64,000 nucleotides of DNA from Nocardia araoensis NBRC 100135 (lineage in GTDB: Bacteria; Actinomycetota; Actinomycetes; Mycobacteriales; Mycobacteriaceae), in assembly GCF_000308435.1 (NCBI RefSeq), contig NZ_BAFR01000034.1:124001-188000 (forward strand), written 5' to 3'. Below, piece by piece: positions 1 through 7,694 of this stretch; positions within the stretch are counted from its first letter, which is position 1; each line of letters opens with the position of its first letter. The notes below the pieces were generated by a model. That model saw only the letters and a program-made list of their open reading frames with translations. It was not told the DNA's origin and did no database searches. A program made the position numbers and the translations under genes.

Positions 1-224
1 GACGTGGGGTTGTTGCCGCCGAAGATCTCCCCGGTGTCGTCGTTGTACACCCAGCACACACCCTCGGCGTTGGGGTTGTGGAATTTCGCCGACACGGTTC
101 CTGGCACCGAGAAGACCTCCTCGAGCACCGGAGGCGACAGTGGAGGTGCCGCGGTAGCGGTGGCGCCGAATGCCATCGCCGGTAGCGCGGCGAGCATGAG
201 AAGGGAAAGTCGTCGCAAGATCAT
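1..224 (-). CDS. Secreted hypothetical protein, C-terminus outside window
   Basis: A reading frame starts at the ATG at 222-224 and runs off the left edge; 74 codons are visible. The first residues, ILRRLSLLMLAALPAMA, form a basic n-region and hydrophobic core, followed by an Ala-rich stretch (ATATAAPP) that looks like a signal-peptidase I site near residue 26. The visible mature part (from about PPLSPPVLEEVFSVPG) contains a Cys-Trp-Val-Tyr stretch and no domain I recognise. It should be exported. It is divergent from the DUF3017 gene. The function is unknown and could only be judged with the missing C-terminus. Confidence 0.6.
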   Translation of the reverse strand, partial: MILRRLSLLMLAALPAMAFGATATAAPPLSPPVLEEVFSVPGTVSAKFHNPNAEGVCWVYNDDTGEIFGGNNPT

Positions 225-332
225 GATCGAATGATGCCAGCCACCTGAACATGCCCAGATGACTCGCCTTTTGCCGCAGCCATGTGCCACTCGTCATCAC
301 CGGACCGTTGGGGAGTCTGCAACAATCGGGGG

Positions 333-650
333 GTGACCGATGCCGACATGCCTCTCGCGGGGCGCCGCAGTTTGGGGGCCGAGTTCTTGCGGTCGCATCT
401 GCCGATGGTCGTCGTGACGCTGGTCATCGTGGTGGCGGTGGTGTTCGTGGCGTCCGATCGGTGGCGGCGCGGGGCGTTCTTCTTCGGCGGTGCGACGCTG
501 CTGGCGGCGGCGTTCCGGCTCTGCCTGCCGACCGCGCGGGTGGGGCTGCTCGCGGTGCGCAGCAAGCCTTTCGATGTCGGCGCGCTGACGCTGCTGGGGT
601 CGAGCATTCTGTTCCTCGCGGCCACGATCAACACACTCGGCGTCGGCTGA
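333..650 (+). CDS. DUF3017 small integral membrane protein
   Basis: The likely start is the GTG at 333 (VTDADMPLAGRR), giving 105 residues; an in-frame ATG at 282 would add 17 atypical residues. Three hydrophobic helices are visible: LPMVVVTLVIVVAVVFVAS, AFFFGGATLLAAAFRLCL, and the segment from DVGALTLLGSS to LAATIN. This length and topology match the actinobacterial DUF3017 family, whose genes usually lie next to folD and near metX; metX is 1.2 kb away here. No biochemical role is established for the family. It is followed by a hairpin and a convergent nitroreductase gene. Confidence 0.75.
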   Translation: MTDADMPLAGRRSLGAEFLRSHLPMVVVTLVIVVAVVFVASDRWRRGAFFFGGATLLAAAFRLCLPTARVGLLAVRSKPFDVGALTLLGSSILFLAATINTLGVG

Positions 651-655
651 CGGCT

Positions 656-683
656 GGGCGACCCGGCGATAACCGAGTCGCCC
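656..683. terminator. Hairpin between convergent genes
   Basis: GGGCGAC at 656-662 pairs with GTCGCCC at 677-683 across a 14-nt loop. It lies between the stops of the DUF3017 gene (650) and the nitroreductase (689), so it could serve both. There is no clear U-tract. Confidence 0.45.
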
Positions 684-688
684 CCGGG

Positions 689-1336
689 TCAGCGAACAGC
701 GGCGTATCGCTCTGCGAAGACCGTTCGCTCGCGCGGACGACGCCCCGGGTGCGGCGGGACCGTGTCGCTGTAGCCGACGGTGACCAGCACCGCGATGGCG
801 AGATCGGCGCGATCGCCGATGCCGATGGCTTGCTTCACCAACTCGGCGTCCCAGCCGTTCATCGGCGCGGAGGCCAAACCGAGCCCGGTGGCCGCGAGCA
901 TCGCGTAGGTGGCGGCGATCATCGCGTTCTTGACGGCGTTCTCGCGTAGCAGTCCGCGCCCTTCCAGCGCCAGGTATTCGGCGCGCGTATCGAACATCGC
1001 GGTGAACTCGCTGTTCCACGCGCCGTTGCGACCGGCCAGTTCGGCGATGTCGGCGTTGCGGTCCCGCCAGGCGGCGGCGTCGGCGACGAAGACCAGCACC
1101 ACCGGCGCCTCCTTCGGTTGCGGCTGGCCGAACGCCGCCTCCGACAGCGCCGCGCGGCCGGCCGCGCTGGTCACGACCACAACCGACCGGTCCTGCATGT
1201 TCCACGCGCTCGGTGCTTGCATCGTGAGTTCGAGCAATTCCTCGATCAGCTCGGGTGCCACCGGATCGGGGCGATAGTGCCGCACCGTGCGACGTCCACG
1301 GATCGCATCGGCTACTGAAAGTTCCTGTTTATCCAT
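689..1336 (-). CDS. Nitroreductase family protein
   Basis: The frame encodes 215 residues from the ATG at 1334-1336 (MDKQELSVADAIRGRRTVR). The N-terminal AIRGRRTVRHYRPDPV with the following APSAWNMQ segment is the FMN-binding signature of the nitroreductase fold, and the C-terminal GYSDTVPPHPGRRPRE is typical of the family. Such enzymes are dimeric flavoproteins that use NAD(P)H to reduce quinones, nitro compounds or unsaturated substrates; the natural substrate cannot be read from the sequence. The gene is divergent from an HxlR-type regulator and shares a 69-bp intergenic region containing a palindrome with it. That arrangement suggests regulation by the neighbour, as in many HxlR-reductase pairs. 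Confidence 0.85.
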   Translation of the reverse strand: MDKQELSVADAIRGRRTVRHYRPDPVAPELIEELLELTMQAPSAWNMQDRSVVVVTSAAGRAALSEAAFGQPQPKEAPVVLVFVADAAAWRDRNADIAELAGRNGAWNSEFTAMFDTRAEYLALEGRGLLRENAVKNAMIAATYAMLAATGLGLASAPMNGWDAELVKQAIGIGDRADLAIAVLVTVGYSDTVPPHPGRRPRERTVFAERYAAVR

Positions 1337-1346
1337 ATTTCTTACT

Positions 1347-1367
1347 ATTGGAGAGTCACACTCCAAT
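1347..1367. promoter_or_regulatory. Palindromic operator candidate between nitroreductase and HxlR genes
   Basis: ATTGGAG at 1347-1353 and CTCCAAT at 1361-1367 form a perfect 7-bp inverted repeat with a 7-nt spacer, centred in the intergenic region of the divergent pair. Position and symmetry suit binding of the dimeric winged-helix HxlR protein. Confidence 0.5.
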
Positions 1368-1405
1368 GGGAAGAAGGCACTAATTGGTGCGCTACACTCT
1401 GGAAG

Positions 1406-1783
1406 GTGCCCACCTTTGTCGAAAGCTCCGGCCTGCCCGCCGACGTGTACTCCGCGAAGTGCCCTACGCGGGAGATACTCGACCACATCGCGGGGAAATG
1501 GACGGTCCTGATCATCGACGCGCTCGCCGACGGCACGATGCGCTACACCGATCTGCGCCACCGCATCGACGGCATTTCCCAGAAGATGCTGACGCAGACG
1601 TTGCGGCAGCTCGAGACCAACGGATTCGTCACGCGCACAGTGCATCCCACGATCCCGCCGCGGGTGGATTACACGCTGACGGAGCTGGGACACAGCCTGC
1701 GCACGCCGATAGCGGCGCTGCGGGAGTGGATCGAAGCCAACATCAACCGCATCGAAGCGGCGCGGCGAGCCGCGGCGCTCTGA
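1406..1783 (+). CDS. HxlR-family winged-helix transcriptional regulator
   Basis: The frame encodes 125 residues from the GTG at 1406. The sequence shows the HxlR signature: a Cys near the N-terminus (SAKCPTREILDHIAGKWT), then LRHRIDGISQKMLTQTLRQL as the recognition-helix region, and the wing ending in DYTLTELG. HxlR proteins bind DNA as dimers and often sense aldehydes, quinones or redox stress through a conserved Cys; Cys19 is in the usual place. It is divergent from the nitroreductase gene with a palindrome between them, so autoregulation and control of the reductase are likely. The effector is unknown. Confidence 0.88.
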   Translation: MPTFVESSGLPADVYSAKCPTREILDHIAGKWTVLIIDALADGTMRYTDLRHRIDGISQKMLTQTLRQLETNGFVTRTVHPTIPPRVDYTLTELGHSLRTPIAALREWIEANINRIEAARRAAAL

Positions 1784-1834
1784 GAGCGGATGGCAGCACG
1801 GCGCCGGCGGAGCCGATCCGGGTAAGTGGGCCTT

Positions 1835-2992
1835 TCAGCGTTCGGGTCGCACACCGGCGCGGGCCAGCCGCATGGTCTCGGTCAGCAGTTTCGACACCGC
1901 CGCCGCCTCGGTGAGGAATCCGTCGTGCCCGTCGCGGGAGTGCACGATCTCCAGTCCGTCGCAGCCGGGCAGCAGATCGGCGAGCTCCTGCTGGGTTCGC
2001 AGCGGATACAACCGGTCGGAGTCGACGCCACCGACCACGCACGGCACCGGCGTCGCCGCGAGCGCCGCCTCGATGCCGCCCCGGCCGCGTCCGACGTCGT
2101 GGCGGTTCATCGCCTCGGTCAGCAGTACGTAGGTGGCGGGATCGAAACGCGCGCAGAGCTTTTCGGCTTGATGGTCCAGGTAGCTCTGCACCGCGTAGCG
2201 GCCGCCGTGCCACGGGTCCTCGTCGGCCTGCGGCTTGTTCTGGAACCGGTGATCCAGCTCGAATTCGGTGCGGTAGGTCAGGTGCGCGATCCGCCGGGCC
2301 AGGGCCATCCCCGTCGTCGGAGCGCGGCCGGTGCCGTGATAATTGCCGCCCTGCCAGTCCGGATCGGCCTTGATCGCCGCGATCTGCGTGGTCTGCGTGC
2401 CGATCTGATCGGCGGTGGCGCGGGCCCCCACCGCGAGCACCAGCGCCGCGGCGACCCGATCCGGTGCGCCGACCATCCACTCGAGCACCCGCATGCCGCC
2501 CATCGACCCGCCGACCACGGCGGCGAGCCGCTCGACACCGAGCAGATCGAACAGAGCCGCCTCCGCGGTCACCTGATCACGAATGGAGATCTCGGGAAAA
2601 CGTGCACCCCATGGCTTTCCGTCCGGAGCGGGACTGGACGGCCCGGTACTGCCCATGCAGCCGCCGAGCACGTTCGTCGCGATCACACACCATTCGTCGG
2701 TGTCCAGCGGCGCACCCGGCCCGACCATGCCATCCCACCAGCCGGGCAGCGGGTGCACGTCGTCGGGCTTGCCGACCACGTGCGAGTCGCCGGTCAGCGC
2801 GTGTTCGACCAGCACGACGTTGTCCAGTTCGGGGGAGAGTTCACCCCAGCGCTGCACCGCGAGGTGGACGTCCGGGATGACCGCGCCGTTCTCGACTCGC
2901 ACGTCCCCGATGGCGATGGTGCCGAGCTGCCCGTCCGGGGGCGGCAGGGCGATGCCGGAGGTCCGAGCGCTCGCTTCGGTGTTCACTGTCAT
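1835..2992 (-). CDS. metX: Homoserine O-acetyltransferase
   Basis: The protein has 385 residues from the ATG at 2990-2992 (MTVNTEAS). It catalyses acetyl-CoA plus homoserine to O-acetylhomoserine, the committed step of methionine synthesis. The alpha/beta-hydrolase fold is clear: [15 protein letters not shown] near the oxyanion region, the nucleophile elbow [14 protein letters not shown] with the catalytic Ser, and near the C-terminus VDSDRLYP and HSRDGHDGF carrying the catalytic Asp and His. The start overlaps by 4 nt (ATGA) the stop of a 47-residue leader ORF, and a SAM-IV riboswitch lies upstream, so expression should fall when S-adenosylmethionine is abundant. The usual partner gene metY is not adjacent here. 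Confidence 0.95.
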   Translation of the reverse strand: MTVNTEASARTSGIALPPPDGQLGTIAIGDVRVENGAVIPDVHLAVQRWGELSPELDNVVLVEHALTGDSHVVGKPDDVHPLPGWWDGMVGPGAPLDTDEWCVIATNVLGGCMGSTGPSSPAPDGKPWGARFPEISIRDQVTAEAALFDLLGVERLAAVVGGSMGGMRVLEWMVGAPDRVAAALVLAVGARATADQIGTQTTQIAAIKADPDWQGGNYHGTGRAPTTGMALARRIAHLTYRTEFELDHRFQNKPQADEDPWHGGRYAVQSYLDHQAEKLCARFDPATYVLLTEAMNRHDVGRGRGGIEAALAATPVPCVVGGVDSDRLYPLRTQQELADLLPGCDGLEIVHSRDGHDGFLTEAAAVSKLLTETMRLARAGVRPER

Positions 2993-3132
2993 GTCGCCGC
3001 CGCCGTGAAACCGGCGGGTAGGCATGCCGGAGGATCCGAGAGGAAACGCACGATCCCGAACTCGGCACCGCGGCTGTGCGGGGCCGCCTGCGCCGGGCCT
3101 CGCTCGGCCCTGGGCGCGGTGAATTCACTCAT
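2989..3132 (-). CDS. 47-residue leader ORF translationally coupled to metX
   Basis: Between the SAM-IV riboswitch and metX an ORF starts at the ATG at 3130-3132 ([15 protein letters not shown]) and ends with a TGA that shares ATGA with the metX start. I recognise no domain; the sequence is rich in Ala, Pro and Arg with two Phe-Leu patches. The 4-nt overlap suggests that translation of this ORF helps initiate metX. It could be a regulatory leader peptide, the degraded end of a lost upstream gene, or chance. Codon use is compatible with coding but the ORF is too short to be decisive. Confidence 0.4.
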   Translation of the reverse strand: MSEFTAPRAERGPAQAAPHSRGAEFGIVRFLSDPPACLPAGFTAAAT

Positions 3133-3224
3133 GGTTTGCTCCAAGCAGGTATTCGCCGGTACAGCAGGGGTTAGCGGTGTGTGGGTGACGAACAACAACA
3201 CATGCCGGCGACCTCCTGTTACGC

Positions 3225-3335
3225 GCTTGCTCCCGGCCCTCGGGAGCCAGGTCATCACCCGGAGCACCCCACCGCGGCTGGAGGGTTGCCGACCAGCGAG
3301 CCGGGGCTTGGCGCTGGTACTCATGACCTGTCCGG
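3225..3335 (-). ncRNA. SAM-IV riboswitch upstream of metX
   Basis: Read on the minus strand, the segment begins GGTCATGAGTACCAGCG, continues through CAAGCCCCGGCTCGCTGG and CCGGCAACCCTCCA, then GCGGTGGGGTGCTCC, and closes with GGGTGATGACCTGG. These are the conserved blocks of the SAM-IV class found upstream of sulfur-metabolism genes in Actinobacteria. The P1 helix forms between AGGTCAT (3323-3329) and ATGACCT (3249-3255). A further hairpin, GCTCCCG-AGGGC-CGGGAGC, follows at 3230-3248. The ligand is S-adenosylmethionine, and the aptamer lies about 95 nt before the leader ORF start, consistent with control of translation or termination. Confidence 0.85.
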
Positions 3336-3380
3336 CATCATAACCGGCGGGCGGTCAGCGCCCGAAATCCTCCATCGAAC

Positions 3381-4094
3381 TCACTGGTCCGCGGTGGTCG
3401 GCGCCCCGCAGCAGGTGCGCACGAACTCGTCGTAGGCCTCGGTGAACGCCGCCCGCCCCGCCCTGGCCGCGACCGCCAGGTCGTCGTCGAGGAACACGTC
3501 GTCGGAACACTCCATGCCGATGTGGCCGATCAGTTGCCAAGTGCCGACGATGAGCCGCACCGGCCGCGCGTCCGGCGTGGTGCCGAGGCGCTCGGCGACC
3601 ACCTCGGCGATCGCGGTGTTCTTGTCGTCGGCCAGTTCCGTGCTGCGCGCGCTGACCGAAGGGCTGCTGCGCAGGATCCGCTGCATCTTCTGGTACTGCC
3701 GGAACGACAGCGGGTCGGCCTCGCCCGCCGCGGCGGCTTCATCGACCACGTGCAGGAAGGCCGCGCGCAGCGCCCCGAGTTCGTTGCCCGTGCGGGGCAG
3801 CTCCCGCAGCGTCTCGGCGATGGTGCGCCCGAAATCCTGGACCGGTCCCAGGATGATGTCCTCTTTGCTGTCGAAATAGCGGTTGATCGTGCGCGGTGAG
3901 ACGTCCGCCGCGTTGGCGATCTGCTCGATCGTGGTCGCGTCGAAGCCCTGGGTATCGCACAGGTCGAGGGCCGTGGCGATGATCCGCTGCCTGGTCTGTT
4001 GCTTCTTGCGTTCGCGCAGGCCCTGGGTCGCCGGGCCGCCGGCGGCGCCGTCGGCCGCTGCGCCCGCGCCCGTCGGCGCCGATGACTCGAGCAT
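3381..4094 (-). CDS. TetR-family repressor, divergent from a DHA2 efflux pump
   Basis: The frame encodes 237 residues. An Ala/Gly-rich N-terminal extension of about 25 residues precedes a classical TetR helix-turn-helix: RQRIIATALDLCDTQG, then TTIEQIANAADVSPRTINRYF and the SKEDI turn. The C-terminal ligand-binding half is helical and unclassified. It is transcribed away from the MFS pump at 4228. The 130-bp intergenic region contains two CGACATT-type palindromes that could be its operator, so it probably represses the pump and itself and is released by the pump substrate. Confidence 0.88.
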   Translation of the reverse strand: MLESSAPTGAGAAADGAAGGPATQGLRERKKQQTRQRIIATALDLCDTQGFDATTIEQIANAADVSPRTINRYFDSKEDIILGPVQDFGRTIAETLRELPRTGNELGALRAAFLHVVDEAAAAGEADPLSFRQYQKMQRILRSSPSVSARSTELADDKNTAIAEVVAERLGTTPDARPVRLIVGTWQLIGHIGMECSDDVFLDDDLAVAARAGRAAFTEAYDEFVRTCCGAPTTADQ

Positions 4095-4140
4095 GCCCCC
4101 ATGTTAACGCAACCTGCCGTTTTCCTGTCCTTAACGGTCA

Positions 4141-4181
4141 AATGTCGTAATGCGACATTTTTCGCTTGACGACAAATGTCG
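4141..4181. promoter_or_regulatory. Two overlapping-class palindromes, probable TetR operators
   Basis: AATGTCG (4141-4147) and CGACATT (4153-4159) are perfect inverted arms separated by 5 nt. About 10 bp downstream, CGACA-AA-TGTCG (4170-4181) repeats the same half-site in the opposite arrangement, next to a TTGAC (-35-like) element at 4166-4170. The sites sit between the divergent tetR and MFS genes. Confidence 0.5.
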
Positions 4182-4227
4182 CTCGATGACAGGATGGCTC
4201 GGGACATCGAAGGACGAGGAGAAGACC

Positions 4228-5721
4228 GTGACGGAGACGGCAACAGCGGTGCACCCGCCGCAGAAGGCGAGCGGTTCAGCGCGGTGGCTCGCGCTCACCG
4301 TGATCGCATTGGCCCAGCTCATGGTGGTGCTGGACGCCACCATCGTGACCATCTCGCTGCCGTTCGCGCAGCGTGATCTCGACATCAGCGACGGCAACCG
4401 GCAATGGATGCTCACCGCCTACACGCTGATCTTCGGCGGCCTGCTGCTGCTCGGCGGCAGGCTGGCCGACTACCTCGGCAGGCGCCGGATCTTCATCGTC
4501 GGCCTGATCGGGTTCGCAGGCGCTTCGGCGCTGGCCGGTCTCGCGCAGACCGGCGCGGAACTGTTCGCCGGACGCGCATTGCAGGGCGCGTTCGCCGCGC
4601 TGCTGGCCCCGGCCGCGCTCTCGCTGCTGTCGGTGACCTTCACCGAGCCCGGCGAGCGGGCCACCGCGTTCGGCGTGTTCGCGGGCATCTCCGCGGGCGG
4701 CGCGGCACTCGGCCTGATCGCAGGCGGCGCGCTCACCGAATACGCCTCGTGGCGCTGGTGCCTGCTGGTCAACACCCCGATCGCGCTGATCGCGCTGTTC
4801 GGCGCGCTGGCCTGGGTGGCGAAGGACGTGCCCGCGCCGCGCAGCGGGGGATACGACGTGCCCGGTGCCGTCACCGTGACGCTCGGCCTGATCGCCATCG
4901 TGTACGGCTTCAGCCGCGCCGCAGAGGACGGCTGGCTGGCAGGCAGCACCCTGGCGCTGCTGGTCGCCGGGCTTGGCCTGCTGGTCGCCTTCGTCGCGAT
5001 CGAACGGCGGTCGGCGAACCCGCTGCTGCCGTTGCACATCCCCGGGGAGATCAACCGGGGCGGCGCGTTCCTCGCCGCGCTGCTCATCCCGATCGCGATG
5101 TTCGCGATGTTCCTGTTCCTGAGCTACTACTTCCAGATCACGCTGGGCTACTCCGCGCTGAAGGCGGGCTTCGCGTTCCTGCCGTTCCCGGCGGGCATCG
5201 CCATCTCGGCGGGTGTCACCAGCGCCCTGCTGCCGAAACTGGGCCCGCGTCCGCTGATGCTGGCCGGGGCCGTGCTGGGCGTCATCGGCTTGGTGCTGCT
5301 GGCCCAGCTGAGCTACGGCGACAGCTTCCTCGCCGGAGTGCTGCCCGCTCAGGTGCTCATCGCGCTCGGCATGGGTCCGCTGTTCGTCGGCATGCAGACG
5401 GTCGCGCTGCATCAGGTGGAAGAAGAGGACTCGGGCGTCGCCTCGGCGCTGCTCAACGCGGCGCAGCAGGTCGGAGGCGCGGTCGGTACCGCGCTGCTGA
5501 CCACCATCTCGGTGCAGGTCGCCAAGACCTTCGCGCAGGACAACGCGGGCATCGACAACCTGGCCGCGCGGGCCGCGATCCACAGTTACGACGTGGCCTT
5601 CTACGTCGGAGCCGGGTTCTTCCTCGCGGCCATCCCGATCATCGCGCTGATGATCCGGGACCGGCCGGAGAATCTGATCGAAGGCTCCGAGGAGGGGGCG
5701 CGGCTTCCGGTCGCGGTCTGA
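4228..5721 (+). CDS. DHA2-type MFS drug efflux transporter (14 TM)
   Basis: The frame encodes 497 residues from the GTG at 4228, preceded by an AGGACGAGGAGA ribosome-binding region; an in-frame ATG at 4150 would place 26 polar residues and the operator inside the gene. Signature MFS motifs are visible: VLDATIVTISLPFAQRDL in the first helix, GGRLADYLGRRR (motif A) after helix 2, and DVPGAVTVTLGLIAIVYGF in the central pair characteristic of the 14-helix DHA2 family. It should export cationic or hydrophobic compounds by proton antiport; substrates cannot be predicted. The divergent TetR gene and palindromic intergenic sites suggest substrate-induced expression. Confidence 0.9.
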   Translation: MTETATAVHPPQKASGSARWLALTVIALAQLMVVLDATIVTISLPFAQRDLDISDGNRQWMLTAYTLIFGGLLLLGGRLADYLGRRRIFIVGLIGFAGASALAGLAQTGAELFAGRALQGAFAALLAPAALSLLSVTFTEPGERATAFGVFAGISAGGAALGLIAGGALTEYASWRWCLLVNTPIALIALFGALAWVAKDVPAPRSGGYDVPGAVTVTLGLIAIVYGFSRAAEDGWLAGSTLALLVAGLGLLVAFVAIERRSANPLLPLHIPGEINRGGAFLAALLIPIAMFAMFLFLSYYFQITLGYSALKAGFAFLPFPAGIAISAGVTSALLPKLGPRPLMLAGAVLGVIGLVLLAQLSYGDSFLAGVLPAQVLIALGMGPLFVGMQTVALHQVEEEDSGVASALLNAAQQVGGAVGTALLTTISVQVAKTFAQDNAGIDNLAARAAIHSYDVAFYVGAGFFLAAIPIIALMIRDRPENLIEGSEEGARLPVAV

Positions 5722-5731
5722 TCCGCTGGAG

Positions 5732-5771
5732 CGAGGGTCCGCGCGGCGTCACGGCGCCGTGCGGACCCTCG
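5732..5771 (+). terminator. Strong hairpin after the MFS gene
   Basis: CGAGGGTCCGC at 5732-5742 pairs perfectly over 11 bp with GCGGACCCTCG at 5761-5771. The structure starts 10 nt after the MFS stop. There is no U-tract, as is common for actinobacterial terminators. Confidence 0.7.
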
Positions 5772-5962
5772 TCGTATGCCAGGCGGTTGCCGTGCCGGAG
5801 CGGAAGGCGGATCATGGCGGCGACGGCGGTTGCGCGGGCGCCCTCGCGGAGGCGTTGGAAGGCATTGCCTACCAATCGGTAACAAAGGTGGTCCAGCTCA
5901 CTCCGGGGGCTGCCCGTGCGGTGAGGACTTCGGCAGCAGTACGCTTGTCTTGTTTGCACCAC

Positions 5963-5987
5963 ATGTCCCGCCGACAACGCGGGACAT
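5963..5987. promoter_or_regulatory. Palindrome in the icd upstream region
   Basis: The 360-bp gap before icd holds no convincing gene. ATGTCCCG (5963-5970) and CGGGACAT (5980-5987) form a perfect 8-bp inverted repeat with a 9-nt spacer, about 95 bp before the icd start. This is a good position for a regulator binding near the promoter. The regulator is unknown. Confidence 0.4.
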
Positions 5988-6080
5988 ATACGTTGTCTGT
6001 TGGAACAGCTGGGGTCCGCTCACAAGCGTGTTCGCCTGGCCGTGCAATGAGGGCACCATCCTAGGAGGACACGAAGATCC

Positions 6081-7298
6081 ATGTCCAAGATCAAGGTTGA
6101 AGGCACCGTCGTAGAACTCGACGGCGACGAGATGACCCGGATCATCTGGCAGTTCATCAAGGACAAGCTGATCCACCCCTATCTCGACGTGAACCTCGAG
6201 TACTACGACCTCGGCATCGAATACCGTGACAAGACCGACGATCAGGTCACCGTCGACGCCGCCGAAGCCATCAAGAAGCACGGCGTCGGTGTGAAATGCG
6301 CCACTATCACTCCGGATGAGGCGCGCGTCAAGGAATTCGGCCTCAAGAAGATGTGGCGTTCGCCCAACGGCACCATCCGCAACATTCTGGGTGGCACCAT
6401 CTTCCGCGCCCCGATCATCATCTCGAACATTCCGCGCCTGGTGCCGGGCTGGACCAAGCCGATCATCATCGGCCGTCACGCCTTCGGCGACCAGTACCGC
6501 GCCACCGACTTCAAGGTGTTCCAGGGCGGCACCGTCACCGTGACCTTCACCCCCGACGACGGCAGCGAGCCGATCGTGCACGAGGTCGTGAAGATGCCCG
6601 ATGAGGGCGGCGTCGTCATGGGCATGTACAACTTCCGCAAGTCCATCGAGGATTTCGCGCGGGCGTCTTTCAACTACGGCCTGCAGCAGAACTACCCGGT
6701 GTACATGTCGACCAAGAACACCATCCTCAAGGCCTATGACGGCATGTTCAAGGACACGTTCCAGGACATCTTCGACGCCGAGTTCAAGAGCCAGTTCGAC
6801 GCCGCGGGCCTGACCTACGAGCACCGGCTGATCGACGACATGGTCGCCTCCTCGATGAAGTGGGAGGGCGGCTACGTCTGGGCGTGCAAGAACTACGACG
6901 GCGACGTGCAGTCCGACACGGTCGCGCAGGGCTTCGGCTCGCTCGGCCTGATGACCTCGGTGCTGCTGACTCCGGACGGCCGCACCTGTGAGGCCGAGGC
7001 CGCGCACGGCACCGTCACCCGGCACTACCGCCAGCACCAGCAGGGCAAGCCGACCTCGACCAACCCGATCGCGTCCATCTTCGCCTGGACCCGCGGGCTC
7101 GAGCACCGCGGCAAGCTGGACAACACCCCCGAGGTCATCGGCTTCGCGCAGACCCTGGAGGACGTCGTCATCAAGACCGTCGAGGGCGGTCAGATGACCA
7201 AGGATCTCGCGCTGCTCGTCGGCGGGGACCAGGGCTACCTGAGCACCGAGGAGTTCCTCGGCGCGCTGGACGCCAACCTGGCTCGCGCGCTGCGCTGA
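6081..7298 (+). CDS. icd: NADP-dependent isocitrate dehydrogenase
   Basis: The frame encodes 405 residues, preceded by the ribosome-binding site AGGAGG. It oxidatively decarboxylates isocitrate to 2-oxoglutarate, producing NADPH in the TCA cycle. It belongs to the eukaryote-like homodimeric class (about 400 residues, Icd1 type) rather than the monomeric 740-residue class. Visible signatures include [12 protein letters not shown] at the N-terminus, the substrate-binding segment [16 protein letters not shown] (residues about 95-110), [20 protein letters not shown] with metal-binding Asp residues, and [13 protein letters not shown] near the NADP site. In mycobacteria icd1 lies close to metX, as here. 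A palindrome lies upstream and two hairpins downstream. Confidence 0.97.
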   Translation: MSKIKVEGTVVELDGDEMTRIIWQFIKDKLIHPYLDVNLEYYDLGIEYRDKTDDQVTVDAAEAIKKHGVGVKCATITPDEARVKEFGLKKMWRSPNGTIRNILGGTIFRAPIIISNIPRLVPGWTKPIIIGRHAFGDQYRATDFKVFQGGTVTVTFTPDDGSEPIVHEVVKMPDEGGVVMGMYNFRKSIEDFARASFNYGLQQNYPVYMSTKNTILKAYDGMFKDTFQDIFDAEFKSQFDAAGLTYEHRLIDDMVASSMKWEGGYVWACKNYDGDVQSDTVAQGFGSLGLMTSVLLTPDGRTCEAEAAHGTVTRHYRQHQQGKPTSTNPIASIFAWTRGLEHRGKLDNTPEVIGFAQTLEDVVIKTVEGGQMTKDLALLVGGDQGYLSTEEFLGALDANLARALR

Positions 7299-7337
7299 GC
7301 CGTTCCGGCGCCGCGTCGTCGCGGGGTCGGATCGCTG

Positions 7338-7389
7338 GGCCGAGCCGCGTCGCTCGGCCGACTCCGGCGCTGGGTGGCCACCCAGCGCC
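7338..7389 (+). terminator. Two consecutive hairpins downstream of icd
   Basis: GGCCGAG (7338-7344) pairs with CTCGGCC (7353-7359). Immediately after, GGCGCTGGGTGG (7366-7377) is directly followed by its complement CCACCCAGCGCC (7378-7389), a 24-bp perfect palindrome. They begin 40 nt after the icd stop. From here to the next gene (about 7390-7690) I see no convincingly coding frame. Confidence 0.65.
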
Positions 7390-7647
7390 GGGCTGAACAT
7401 CGGGCACCCGCCCCACCATCGGTGGAACGGGTGCCCGGACTGTTTGTCCAGCAGCGCGCGGAACCACGGGAGCAAGAAGCCGTCGGTGAACTCACCCGCG
7501 GTGAAGTCCTCGCTGTCCACCATCGCGAGGTGACGGCGAGCACCGCGACGATGCTGAAAGGTGGCGGGCCACTGAGGTCTTCCGTCCGTATTGCGTGAAT
7601 TCTCACGTTCACCTGCGTAGTTCATCGGCGGCGCGTGGCCGAACTCA

Positions 7648-7668
7648 CGTTCGCCCGGGAAGCGAACG
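7648..7668. promoter_or_regulatory. Inverted repeat upstream of the DHA1 transporter
   Basis: CGTTCGC (7648-7654) and GCGAACG (7662-7668) are perfect 7-bp arms spaced by 7 nt, 27 bp before the GTG chosen as the transporter start. A plausible operator. Confidence 0.35.
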
Positions 7669-7694
7669 CAGGCCGAGGCCGGTTACATGAACAC

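Noticed and set aside
2841..3128. 95-codon frame overlapping the metX start
   Set aside because: Arg-rich alternative frame of the leader ORF and metX; no ribosome-binding site or homology.
5898..7625. Long minus-strand open frame opposite icd
   Set aside because: It is the antisense shadow of a certain gene; composition is His/Val/Leu/Asp-biased as expected for the reverse of GC-rich codons, with no domain.
7299..7634. Frames on both strands between icd and the DHA1 transporter, including one with FLLPWFRALLDKQ
   Set aside because: No start with a ribosome-binding site, overlap with two terminator hairpins, and no recognisable family.
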